A stretch of 24,939 nt of DNA, from assembly GCA_023431205.1 (NCBI GenBank), contig JAEYXQ010000079.1:1-24939 (forward strand), given 5' to 3'. This DNA comes from Pseudomonadota bacterium. GTDB lineage: Bacteria > Pseudomonadota > Alphaproteobacteria > Rhizobiales > Devosiaceae. The notes under the pieces are model-generated. The model did not search any database, was not told the origin of the DNA, and was given only the letters and a program-made list of their open reading frames with translations. A program made the position numbers and the translations under genes. Each line of letters starts with the position of its first letter. Position 1 is the stretch's first letter. Positions 15,746 to 23,399 of the stretch are shown piece by piece.

Positions 15746-15904
15746 ATGAACATGGGCACAGGCATAGCCATCGGAGTCGCCATCGGCGTCGCGGTTGGCG
15801 CCTTCATGGACAACATCGGGATGGGCATCGCCATCGGAGTTGCCATCGGCATTGCGCTGGCTGGCGCCTGGACGGCCTGGAAGAGCGACAAGCCCGACAA
15901 GTAG
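15746..15904 (+). CDS. Small glycine-zipper membrane protein (52 aa)
   Basis: An unrecognised 52-residue protein. It carries two near-identical hydrophobic segments, GTGIAIGVAIGVAVGAF and GMGIAIGVAIGIALAGA, each with glycines spaced every four residues (GxxxG). It ends in a short charged tail, WKSDKPDK. This is the pattern of glycine-zipper helices that pack in membranes. Translation support is strong: an AGCGGAGGAG ribosome site sits 5-10 nt before ATG 15746. It lies between the flgH terminators and the carboxypeptidase gene with its own control region or none. A small stress- or envelope-related membrane protein is a guess; no function is shown. Confidence 0.7.
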   Translation: MNMGTGIAIGVAIGVAVGAFMDNIGMGIAIGVAIGIALAGAWTAWKSDKPDK

Positions 15905-15983
15905 TCCCGCTGGGGCGAAGGCGAGGGCTTGGCAGCGACGGACCTTCTGTGGAAGGAACGTCGCCAACGAGGAGTCTTCCGCC

Positions 15984-17480
15984 ATGTCCTTTACAAAGCT
16001 CGACGCGCTCGGCCACCGCCTCGAGGCGCTGGAACACGCCCTTTCCATTCTCGGTGCCGACGAGGCCACGCACATGGCCGTCGGTGGCGGCGGCAAGCGC
16101 GCTGAAGCCATGGCGACATTGGCCGGCATGTACCACGCCGAAGCGTCGGCTCCGGCGGTCGCCGACTGGATCGAGGCCGCGAGGGCGGAATCTCTTTCCG
16201 AGGATCAGCTGCTAGCGCTCGGAGAATTCGAGCGGAACTACCGCAATCTCACCTGCCTCCCCACCGAGTTCATCGAGCGCCGCACGGCTGCAACCATGCG
16301 CAGCGAACAGCTCTGGCGCGAGCTGCGGCCGAGCGGCGACTGGGACACCTTCCTGCCGGCAATGGAAGGCGTTGTGGCGCTGGTGCGGGAGGAAGCCCAG
16401 TTGCGCGCCGACGCCTCCGGCCTCGCGCCCTATGACGCGCTGATGGACCAGTACGATCCCGGCAACCGTACGGCCGAGCTCGACGAGACGTTCGGCGATC
16501 TCAAGAGCTTCCTCAAGAACTTCGTGCCCGAGGCGCTGGCGGCGCAGGAACGCCGGCTGTCGGCCCGCCCCCGCAAGTCTCTCAACCCACCCTACCCGAT
16601 AGAAAAGCAGCGCGAACTCGGCCTCGCCGCCATGCGCGCTGTCGGCTTCGACTTCACCCACGGCTCCCTCGCCGTCTCGCACCACCCATTCTGCGGCGGC
16701 GTGCCCAGCGATGTGCGCATGACCACCCGCTACCGCACCGACGAGTTCCTGAGCTCGCTCATGGGCGTGCTGCATGAGACGGGGCACGCGCTCTATGAGC
16801 AGGGGCTGCAGAAGGAGTGGTCGCACTGGCCGATCGGCAAGGCGCGGGGTATGGGCATCCACGAGTCGCAGTCGCTGTTCGTGGAGATGCAGCTCGCCCG
16901 CAGCCCCGAATTCTGGGAGTTCATGCTGCCGCTGGTCCACCTGCACCTGGGGGACGACGCCATCCCGGGATGGGACATTCCAGACATCCTCAACGAGGTG
17001 AACCATGTCGAGCGGGGCTATATCCGCGTCGATGCCGACGAGGTCACCTACCCGCTGCACGTGATCCTGCGCTATGAACTCGAGCAGGATCTCGTCGCCG
17101 GCAAGCTCGAGGCAAGCCAGATCCCCGAGGCCTGGGACGCCAAGATGACCGAGTACCTGGGCATCTCGACCATGGACAACATGAAGGACGGCCCGATGCA
17201 GGACGTGCACTGGCCGGCCGGGTCCTTCGGCTATTTCCCGAGCTACACCCTCGGGGCGATGATCGCGGCTCAGCAATGGGCGGCGCTGGAGAAGGACCTG
17301 CCGGATGCCCGCGAGCAGATGCGGCAGGGCAACTTCGGCGCCATCAACGGCTGGCGCTCGGACCGCATCTGGGCGCAGGGCTCGCGCTGGTCGACGCCGG
17401 AGCTGATCACCCGCGCTACCGGCGAGCCGCTCAATGCCGATTACTTCAAGGCGCACCTCAAGCGGCGCTACCTCGGCTGA
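15984..17480 (+). CDS. M32-family metallocarboxypeptidase
   Basis: A zinc (or cobalt) carboxypeptidase of peptidase family M32 (Taq carboxypeptidase type), releasing C-terminal residues from peptides in the cytoplasm. The 498-residue length is right for the family. The metal site is visible: HETGH at 264-268 within GVLHETGHALYEQG, and the third ligand Glu294 in GIHESQS. DQYDPG at 155-160 and the HxPFCGG block near 233-239 are also family marks. There is no signal peptide. ATG 15984 has GGAG about 11 nt upstream; the frame extends further 5' but that part overlaps the small gene. It has no evident tie to the flagellar or curli genes beside it and ends in a hairpin at 17484. Confidence 0.94.
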   Translation: MSFTKLDALGHRLEALEHALSILGADEATHMAVGGGGKRAEAMATLAGMYHAEASAPAVADWIEAARAESLSEDQLLALGEFERNYRNLTCLPTEFIERRTAATMRSEQLWRELRPSGDWDTFLPAMEGVVALVREEAQLRADASGLAPYDALMDQYDPGNRTAELDETFGDLKSFLKNFVPEALAAQERRLSARPRKSLNPPYPIEKQRELGLAAMRAVGFDFTHGSLAVSHHPFCGGVPSDVRMTTRYRTDEFLSSLMGVLHETGHALYEQGLQKEWSHWPIGKARGMGIHESQSLFVEMQLARSPEFWEFMLPLVHLHLGDDAIPGWDIPDILNEVNHVERGYIRVDADEVTYPLHVILRYELEQDLVAGKLEASQIPEAWDAKMTEYLGISTMDNMKDGPMQDVHWPAGSFGYFPSYTLGAMIAAQQWAALEKDLPDAREQMRQGNFGAINGWRSDRIWAQGSRWSTPELITRATGEPLNADYFKAHLKRRYLG

Positions 17481-17483
17481 TGA

Positions 17484-17514
17484 ACCGAAGCTGAAGCGCC
17501 GCTTCAGCGCCGGT
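17484..17514 (+). terminator. Hairpin after the carboxypeptidase gene
   Basis: The core is a perfect 8-bp stem, GCTGAAGC-GCC-GCTTCAGC (17490-17508), with outer ACCG/CGGT pairing extending it. It begins just after the stop codon and is followed by TCCGGA, so it lacks a T-tract. It is likely the end of the carboxypeptidase transcript. The curlin leader follows. Confidence 0.5.
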
Positions 17515-17586
17515 TCCGGATCACAGCGCTAACCCTTGTGCATCAACAGCGGCCGGAGGGGCCGCCAGCACAAGGAGACGCCTGAA

Positions 17587-18021
17587 ATGATCCGCACCGT
17601 CATCGCAACCGCCATCACCGCCATCGCCATCGCCTCGGCTGCCGTTCCGGCCAGCGCCAACGACATCTTCATCGACCAGACCGGCTTCGGCAACGAGGTC
17701 GGCGGCAGCCAGGCCGGCTGGAACAACAAGTTCGGCACCAAGCAGACCGGCTGGTGGAACAAGGCCATCAGCCAGCAGTTCGGCGGCAACAACACCTCCG
17801 CCATCGGCCAGCAAGGCAACAACAACACCGGCGACGTCTGGCAGAACGGCTGGAACAACCAGGGTGGCGTCGGCCAGTTCGGCGACAACCACAACGCCGT
17901 GCTGACCCAGGACGGCAACGGCAACATCGCCGCCGGCGTGCAGGTGGGCGATGGCTGCAACGCCAATGTCACCCAGCATGGCTCGGGCAATGTCAGCGCC
18001 TTCGTCCAGGCCTGCCCGTGA
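17587..18021 (+). CDS. Curlin-like amyloid subunit with ten 11-residue repeats
   Basis: A secreted curlin-family protein of 144 residues, expected to form extracellular amyloid fibres. The signal peptide covers 1-24 (cut after ASA). From Gln31 to residue 140 the mature part is ten consecutive units of exactly 11 residues with pattern QxGxxN, half of the usual 22-residue curlin repeat. A final QACP tail follows. Several units carry Trp (QAGWNN, QTGWWN, QNGWNN), which is unusual. Two cysteines occur late, C124 in unit 9 and C143 at the end; E. coli CsgA has none in its repeats. ATG 17587 follows AAGGAG. csgH lies downstream. Whether it is the major fibre or the nucleator cannot be told from sequence. 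Confidence 0.85.
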   Translation: MIRTVIATAITAIAIASAAVPASANDIFIDQTGFGNEVGGSQAGWNNKFGTKQTGWWNKAISQQFGGNNTSAIGQQGNNNTGDVWQNGWNNQGGVGQFGDNHNAVLTQDGNGNIAAGVQVGDGCNANVTQHGSGNVSAFVQACP

Positions 18022-18034
18022 CCGGATCGCAAGC

Positions 18035-18059
18035 GGCGGAGCGTCCTGAACGCTCCGCC
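18035..18059 (+). terminator. Hairpin between curlin and csgH (possible attenuator)
   Basis: A perfect 10-bp stem, GGCGGAGCGT with ACGCTCCGCC, and a 5-nt loop lie 14 nt after the curlin stop and 30 nt before csgH. No T-run follows. It may stabilise the curlin mRNA or let only part of transcription continue into csgH, giving more fibre subunit than chaperone. Confidence 0.5.
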
Positions 18060-18089
18060 CCCTGCATCCCCTTCCCCAAGGAGGAAACC

Positions 18090-18467
18090 ATGATCCATCC
18101 CGTTCTGAGGCTCGCCACCCTGCTCGGCCTCGGCGCCCTCGGTCTCGCGGGCGCCAGCGCCACCCCGTCGCCGGAAGGCTTCGCCTGCGGCATCGCCGCC
18201 GACCGCGACGGCGGCATGCTGCAGGTCGAGGGAGCGCTGGTCAGCCCCATCGCCATCAACGGCGAATATCGCTTCAGCCTCCGCTCCAGCGGTAGTGGCG
18301 GTTCGACCAACGTCAGCCAGGGCGGCCCCTTCGCTGCCGCTGCGGGACAGCAGACGACGCTTGGCCGGGTGACCCTCAACGCCAACGCCGCCTACCAGGT
18401 GGAGTTCAGCGTCTCGGCGGCCGGCAAGACCTTCGACTGCAGCCAGGAGCTGGTCCGCCAGCTCTGA
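18090..18467 (+). CDS. csgH: CsgH-like curli amyloid chaperone
   Basis: A 125-residue secreted protein matching the alphaproteobacterial CsgH family, periplasmic beta-sandwich proteins that hold back premature CsgA amyloid formation. The signal peptide spans about 1-24. The mature part shows the family pattern: LQVEGALVSP, GEYRFSLRSSGSGGSTNVSQ, GG-F, and a closing strand NAAYQVEFSVSAAGKTFDC. Two cysteines, C33 and C117, sit at the start and end of the domain and could form a disulfide. ATG 18090 follows a strong AAGGAGG site. It lies between two curlin genes, which supports the assignment. No csgG, csgE or csgF is present, so the secretion pore is encoded elsewhere. Confidence 0.82.
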   Translation: MIHPVLRLATLLGLGALGLAGASATPSPEGFACGIAADRDGGMLQVEGALVSPIAINGEYRFSLRSSGSGGSTNVSQGGPFAAAAGQQTTLGRVTLNANAAYQVEFSVSAAGKTFDCSQELVRQL

Positions 18468-18492
18468 GGCACCCCCAAAAACATCCATCAGA

Positions 18493-18514
18493 GCCCCGGC
18501 ATCCGTGCCGGGGC
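18493..18514 (+). terminator. Terminator after csgH
   Basis: A perfect 9-bp stem, GCCCCGGCA-TCCG-TGCCGGGGC, is followed by CTTCGCTTGTT, 25 nt after the csgH stop. It separates the first curlin-csgH unit from the second curlin gene, which should have its own promoter. Confidence 0.7.
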
Positions 18515-18533
18515 CTTCGCTTGTTCAGGAAGA

Positions 18534-18560
18534 TGAACGGGAGTGAACGAAATCTGAATG
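18534..18560 (+). promoter_or_regulatory. Phased TGAACG direct repeats upstream of second curlin
   Basis: TGAACG (18534), TGAACG (18544) and TGAATG (18555) repeat at 10- and 11-bp intervals, one helical turn apart. A 6-bp inverted repeat, GCTCCG-CTC-CGGAGC (18560-18574), follows. Turn-phased direct repeats of 6-7 bp are typical of OmpR/PhoB-family response regulators. The likely target is the curlin gene at 18651, about 90 bp downstream. The regulator is unknown. Confidence 0.45.
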
Positions 18561-18650
18561 CTCCGCTCCGGAGCAGTTCAGCCGACCGGCGCTAGGGTCT
18601 CTCCATCACCAGCCGGAATGGTCCGGCGCCAAAGATCGAGGAGACCAGAA

Positions 18651-19067
18651 ATGACCACCCGCTTCACCAAGACCATCGCCGCCCTTGCCGCCGCCACGCT
18701 GATCGGCATCACCAGCTTCGCCGCTCCCGCCATGGCTGGCGGACAGATATCGATCGGCTTCAGCCCCACCGATCCGGACCAGAAGCAGGCGCTCGGGCTC
18801 GGGCTGAAGATGTTCTCGCTGGTCCAGGGCATGTCCGCCACCGGCGCCAACGCCTACCAGAACGGCAACGGCAACTCGGCCGGCATCGCCCAGAACGGCT
18901 CCGGCAACCACGGCGTCATCTTCCAGGACGGCGACGGCCACAACGGCACCATCGAGCAGAACGGCAACAACAACAGCTGCGGCCTGTTCCAGTTCGGCGA
19001 AAACACCAACGGCCAGTGCCTGCAGGACGGCGACGACGCCGGCATCACCACCGTGTTCGGCTTCTAG
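18651..19067 (+). CDS. Second curlin-like protein with five 11-residue repeats
   Basis: A secreted curlin-family protein of 138 residues. The signal peptide ends about residue 29 (PAMA). Residues about 30-69 are a non-repeat segment with a hydrophobic LGLGLKMFSLVQG stretch. Five consecutive 11-residue units with QxGxxN start at Gln70, 81, 92, 103 and 114, and a sixth degenerate unit runs from 125. As in the first curlin, two cysteines lie near the C-terminus (C110 and C123). The shorter repeat block plus extra domain suggests a nucleator or capping role (CsgB-like), which is inference. ATG 18651 follows GAGGAGACC. Its stop is 3 nt from the stop of the convergent 1209-residue gene. Confidence 0.82.
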   Translation: MTTRFTKTIAALAAATLIGITSFAAPAMAGGQISIGFSPTDPDQKQALGLGLKMFSLVQGMSATGANAYQNGNGNSAGIAQNGSGNHGVIFQDGDGHNGTIEQNGNNNSCGLFQFGENTNGQCLQDGDDAGITTVFGF

Positions 19068-19070
19068 AGT

Positions 19071-22000
19071 CTACCAGTCGTCATCAGCACTGCGGACGAG
19101 CGGTCCCATCGGCCGCTCGTATCGAGGCATGTCGAGCTTGACCCGAGGGTAGGCCTTCTGGAAGAGCGGATTAAACCCACGGAGCCTGGCCTCATCGATC
19201 ACGCCACCCTCGGGAAAGCGCAGCACGATGTGCCTGCTAGACAACTCCTTGATCTGGAGGTCGCGCCAAGTGTTATTCACGAAGTGCTTCATCTCGATGG
19301 CCGGATGGTTGGGCAGATGGGGGCACAAGGTGAAACGCAGCAACCCGAGAATATGGGTCATAACCTGGTTCAACAGCCCGTCTCCCCGAAGGGCGGAGGT
19401 CATGTGCTCCGGCTCAATGTGCGCCACCGCCCAGCTGTTCGAAGCGCCCATAGTGAGCCTGACCCCTTCTTTGGCGTCCGTGACGATGCCGGGCAGCAGC
19501 AGGTTGAAGGCTTTGCGCACGAAGATGTTCCCGACCATGGTGCCGACAGTGCCATGCCTGTCGGGATTGAGTACGTTCACCATGAAGCGTTCACCCACCG
19601 GCAGTTGACTTTCGGGGCCATCATCCAAGGCAAGAAGCTTGATCTGACTTGGGTCGCCCCATTCCGGAACGTGCGGGCGAAGGACCCTCCTCAAGGAACG
19701 GCTGAGGAGGTCTAACCCTACCCAGATCTCTCCCTGGGAGGTGGAGAAGACCACTCCGGCTCGCGCTCCGTCCGGAATGATCCTATTGAACCGGGCGACG
19801 ACCACTGACCCTGTAGGCAGGCCCGTGGGAACGAAATGCTCGAGCACGGTCAGGATATCAGCGCCGATGGTCCCCGGGGGCATCGCTGCGAAGCGCTCGA
19901 TGAGGGCGTCGTCGCTGACCTCGACGTTCAACTCTCGTGCCCGGCGGCGTAGCCGATTGATAAAGCCGAAGATGAATTGCCGCCGGGCAGCCTGGCGCTG
20001 GTCCTCGTTTCCATGCGCCTCGGCGATCGCCATGGCCTCGAAGACTAGCCGCCAGCCCCGGTTCGACCTCTCAGCGTCGTTCGCCAGGAGCAACTCTGAA
20101 GACGCGTAGTTGAGGCTATCCAGTTCGAAGAAGGCGCTGTCCTGCAGATCGGCAATCCGGCGAACCCGCCGACCGGCCTGACGCACGCTGTGGCTGTGCA
20201 TCCGCTCTGAGTAGTGCTCCAGTACAAATCTCTGCGCACTGTGGTAGATCGACAGGTCGTTGGGCACCCAGCGCCATGCCATGTCCACCGCCATTTCGCC
20301 GAACTCGAAGGCGATCTCGTGGGCGCCCGCGGCTTGTGCCCGCTTGGCGACCTTGAGCTGGTGCTGCGCCAGCGCTGCAACGTCGCCGCGGGAGAGCGTG
20401 GTGAGATATCGATAAGAGGCCTTGATCGATTGCAGCAGTGGGCTGTCGGGGCGTTCGCCTGCGGCAATTGCCTTTTCCATCGTCCGCTCGGCAAAGCGGA
20501 GATGAGCGGCTCGCAGTACCTTCGAACTCTGCACCGTCGGCAGCATGCTCTGGAACAGTTCCCGGTCGTGCAGGATGGCTTCACTTTCAAGCTTGCGGCG
20601 ATGGATGCCGGCACGCTCGATATCGGCCGGAGGCACATGGTCAACAGCCGCCAGCAGACATTCGATGACAAGGATCTTCCTGGCCGATGGCAGATCCTGG
20701 TTATCGGCCAACTCGAAAAGCCGGGCGAGTATGTCACCCTGGCGGTCAGCCGAGAACGGACGAACAGCTAGCTCTTCAAGGATGTTTCGCATGGCCGAGA
20801 TGGGGCCACTCGCCAGCTGCGGAACAACGTCTAGAATTCGCTCGCCGATCTCGTCGCGGCGCTTGAAACTCGGCGAGCCCAGCTCTCGGAGTTTGCGCTC
20901 GGTGTGCAGCAGAAGCGCGGCGAATCGAAGATCCACCGGAGAACTATATACCTTGTCCAGCACGGTCTCGGTCGTCTCCCTGAGCATCTGCTGCCAGGAG
21001 ATCGAACGGTCGGTGAGCTCGCCATGCTTGACCTTGTAAGCCAGCAGCAGCTGAGCGCGGCACCGAATGGCAAGCAGCTCATAGTCCTCCTTTTTGAATC
21101 CCCGTAGCACGGCGATGAGCTTGGGTATCTCGCTCGCGTTGAGCTTGCCACTGTCGAGCCAAAAAAGACTGGTTCTCGCCTCCAGAAGTCGCCACTCCTT
21201 GTAGCAACCGGTACCTCCTGGGGGGCCCATCACCGACAAGAGGTCGCCAGCGGATTTCAAGGATTGTTGCGCACTTGCGAAATCCTCCAGTAGCCGAGCC
21301 TCATAGGCAAGCTCCAGGCAAGTATCAGCGGCCAGGCAGCGCATTTCCATGAGCAGCATGTCAGCCGCCAGAGCTGCACCATCACGGCCTTGGGAAATCG
21401 CTTGAAGCAAGGGGGACGTCGCAGCCTGAAGCGCGGCCACGTAGTCACCCCGATTGGAGATGAAGTATTGGGCAAAGCCAGAATCGAATGCCAGGCGCCG
21501 ACCGACGCGGGTGGTCAATACCGTGATATGACGCAGCGCCAGCTCCACCATCTCATCACCCGCACAAGGAAGCAGGCGCTCTCCGATGGCCTCGGCAAAC
21601 TCCAGCGCTCGATCCGGCTGGGCTCCCCGCCAGCTGCCCGTCACCAGTTCTGCGTACCGACGAAGCAGTTGCAGCAACGCCGCCAAGAACTCTGATCCTG
21701 GCGCCACCGGCATGTCCGCCATGGACCCCAGAACAGACGACAAGGCGGAACTGCCCGCCTGCTCGGCAAGGTGCTCCTCGCCTTTGCTGATATGGCGGAG
21801 CACCGCATCGGATTCCGTCCAAAGCGCCTTGGTGATGTCCTGCCAACCCGCAGCGGATGCGGGCTCGTCTGGCTCCCCCGCGTGACGCACGAGCGCTAGC
21901 ACCAACCGCAGGAGTTCCTGTGTCTGTTCGTTCTGTTCGGTCCGCTTGAGCCCCTCTCTGGCCAACTCGGTGCTGAGATCGGCCAGCTTGTTGGCAACAT

Positions 22001-22700
22001 CGCCAACAAGCCCGTCGAGGTCCTGCCCCAGATCACGCAGCACGATGAGTATCTGAGCTCCAACAGCGGTGCTGAACGCCGTCTGCGCCTCGGGGTACTC
22101 CTTGGGGCTCTTGATAAGCTCGGCAAATGCCCCGAAAACCAGGGTGCCGAAGCTGCGCGGGGCCCCTCCTTCGCTGCTGATGCCATGTTCGGCTATTTGC
22201 CCGAGGACCAGAGGAATGCTCGCCTCATCCCAGCCTGTAATGTCAGACACAATGCCCCTGAAGGAGCGGGTGACCGGCGCCGTAACGACGTCGCCTGCAG
22301 CACCGCCAGCAACAAACTCGGGCATCCGCGACAATACGAGGTGCACATCCACATCTACCGGGGAGACACCAGGGTCCCTTTCCGTGTTGAACGCGACCGC
22401 CCGTATCCGGTCGAGTTCCCGGTCGAAGACATCAAGAAAGGATTTGTGGTCCTCTGCTTGGGACCTGTACTCGGCAATAGCGGCTAGGCTACGAGCCTCG
22501 TTGCCGACCATACGGGCTGCCGTGACCCAGGAGCGCCGATAGGCTCGGACCAGATCGTGATTGCTGGAAACGGATGCGCCGAAAAGCCGATCTTTCAGCC
22601 GTGCAGCGACATCCTTGCGCAGATGCTCTGGCACCCGCTCGAGCAGGTATTTAGGCACTCCGCCCAGAATTCCCCCGAAGAGCCCCTCGCCCAGATCCAT
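19071..22700 (-). CDS. Unassigned 1209-residue helical-repeat protein, probably accessory
   Basis: I do not recognise this protein. There is no signal peptide or clear membrane segment, so it is likely cytoplasmic. Residues 1-110 hold a short head and a helical region with SNHDLVRAYRRSWVTAARM, reminiscent of the N-terminal segments of some bacterial STAND/NACHT proteins. About 150-270 is a helical region ending in a coiled coil (NKLADLSTELAREGLKRTEQ). About 280-930 is long helical-repeat sequence. The last 250 residues look alpha/beta. No Walker A (GxxxxGK[ST]) or known nuclease motif is visible; GPPGGTGCYKE is not a P-loop. ATG 22700 has a G-rich ribosome site about 6 nt upstream. The coding sequence looks less GC-rich than the flanking genes by eye, consistent with an acquired gene. 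Confidence 0.8.
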   Translation of the reverse strand: MDLGEGLFGGILGGVPKYLLERVPEHLRKDVAARLKDRLFGASVSSNHDLVRAYRRSWVTAARMVGNEARSLAAIAEYRSQAEDHKSFLDVFDRELDRIRAVAFNTERDPGVSPVDVDVHLVLSRMPEFVAGGAAGDVVTAPVTRSFRGIVSDITGWDEASIPLVLGQIAEHGISSEGGAPRSFGTLVFGAFAELIKSPKEYPEAQTAFSTAVGAQILIVLRDLGQDLDGLVGDVANKLADLSTELAREGLKRTEQNEQTQELLRLVLALVRHAGEPDEPASAAGWQDITKALWTESDAVLRHISKGEEHLAEQAGSSALSSVLGSMADMPVAPGSEFLAALLQLLRRYAELVTGSWRGAQPDRALEFAEAIGERLLPCAGDEMVELALRHITVLTTRVGRRLAFDSGFAQYFISNRGDYVAALQAATSPLLQAISQGRDGAALAADMLLMEMRCLAADTCLELAYEARLLEDFASAQQSLKSAGDLLSVMGPPGGTGCYKEWRLLEARTSLFWLDSGKLNASEIPKLIAVLRGFKKEDYELLAIRCRAQLLLAYKVKHGELTDRSISWQQMLRETTETVLDKVYSSPVDLRFAALLLHTERKLRELGSPSFKRRDEIGERILDVVPQLASGPISAMRNILEELAVRPFSADRQGDILARLFELADNQDLPSARKILVIECLLAAVDHVPPADIERAGIHRRKLESEAILHDRELFQSMLPTVQSSKVLRAAHLRFAERTMEKAIAAGERPDSPLLQSIKASYRYLTTLSRGDVAALAQHQLKVAKRAQAAGAHEIAFEFGEMAVDMAWRWVPNDLSIYHSAQRFVLEHYSERMHSHSVRQAGRRVRRIADLQDSAFFELDSLNYASSELLLANDAERSNRGWRLVFEAMAIAEAHGNEDQRQAARRQFIFGFINRLRRRARELNVEVSDDALIERFAAMPPGTIGADILTVLEHFVPTGLPTGSVVVARFNRIIPDGARAGVVFSTSQGEIWVGLDLLSRSLRRVLRPHVPEWGDPSQIKLLALDDGPESQLPVGERFMVNVLNPDRHGTVGTMVGNIFVRKAFNLLLPGIVTDAKEGVRLTMGASNSWAVAHIEPEHMTSALRGDGLLNQVMTHILGLLRFTLCPHLPNHPAIEMKHFVNNTWRDLQIKELSSRHIVLRFPEGGVIDEARLRGFNPLFQKAYPRVKLDMPRYERPMGPLVRSADDDW

Positions 22701-22784
22701 TCACGCCCCCCAGACACAGCCAAGAGACAACAGTCACGCTGTAGTTGCAAGTGAAGGGCGGCTTCCGAAGCAGCGGAAAACAAA

Positions 22785-22806
22785 AAGCCCGCGGTGACGC
22801 GGGCTT
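22785..22806 (-). terminator. Rho-independent terminator of dksA
   Basis: A perfect 9-bp stem, AAGCCCGCG-N4-CGCGGGCTT, is followed on the minus strand by TTTTTG and TTTTCC. It is the cleanest terminator in the window and lies 26 nt after the dksA stop. The plus-strand flank (TTGTTTCGTTTTT) could make it work in both directions. The remaining 22701-22784 is the leader of the 1209-residue gene. Confidence 0.85.
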
Positions 22807-22831
22807 GTTTCGTTTTTCCGGATTCGATCCG

Positions 22832-23248
22832 TTACTCGTCGCGATAGACCTTTTCGCGTCGCTCGTGCATCTCCTGGGCCTCGAGGCTCAGCGTTGCGGT
22901 GGGACGGGCGTCGAGGCGGGCGATGCCGATGGGATCGCCGGTTTCCTCGCAATAGCCGTAGGTGCCGTCCTCGATGCGCTTGAGCGCGGAGTCGATCTTG
23001 GCGATCAGCTTGCGCTGGCGGTCCCGGGTGCGAAGCTCCAGGGAGCGATCACTCTCGGAGCTGGCGCGATCCGCCATGTCCGGGTGGTTCTGCGATTCTT
23101 CCTGGAGGTTTTCGAGCGTCATGCGGCTTTCGCGCAGTATCTCGTCCTTCCAGTTCAACAGCTTGGTCCGGAAGTATTCCCGCTGGCGCGGATTCATAAA
23201 CGGCTCGTCTTCACTCGGCCGGTATTCCGTCGCTTCAACAGAAGACAT
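22832..23248 (-). CDS. dksA: DksA-family RNA polymerase-binding regulator
   Basis: DksA enters the RNA polymerase secondary channel and, with ppGpp, adjusts stable RNA and stress transcription. The 138-residue product has the coiled-coil domain with the tip motif DMADRA at 57-62 (both key Asp residues kept) and the LELRTRDRQRKLIAKID helix. It also has the C-terminal finger region YGYCEETGDPIGIARLDARP. Only one of the four zinc cysteines remains (C100); the others are Thr, Ser and Ala. This is usual for alphaproteobacterial DksA and implies a zinc-independent fold. ATG 23248 has GGGAG about 13 nt upstream. A strong terminator follows. The 151-bp gap to fliX should hold its promoter, though I see no clear elements there. 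Confidence 0.93.
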   Translation of the reverse strand: MSSVEATEYRPSEDEPFMNPRQREYFRTKLLNWKDEILRESRMTLENLQEESQNHPDMADRASSESDRSLELRTRDRQRKLIAKIDSALKRIEDGTYGYCEETGDPIGIARLDARPTATLSLEAQEMHERREKVYRDE

Positions 23249-23399
23249 GAATGGATTCGACTCCCATGCGCCCCTCGCGGCGCCTTATAGGCCGCAAGTC
23301 CCACCCTCGCAAGCAGTCAGAGCAATCGAGATCAAGAGGGGAAAGGCCCGCCCCGTCAGGCGCATACCCCAGGACTGACAACAATTTGATGAAGCCGGA

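Noticed and set aside
13784..16129. 781-residue minus-strand frame opposite flgA-flgH and the carboxypeptidase start
   Set aside because: It spans two terminators and several well-supported plus-strand genes; the product is His/Gly/Asp-rich with no family features.
17587..19067. Reading the QxGxxN repeats as a tandem DNA repeat or non-coding satellite
   Set aside because: The units are regular in protein but diverged in DNA, with signal peptides and good ribosome sites, so selection acts on the protein.
19071..22700. STAND ATPase call for the 1209-residue protein
   Set aside because: No Walker A or B pattern could be found; the Gly-rich GPPGGTGCYKE lacks the required GK[ST].
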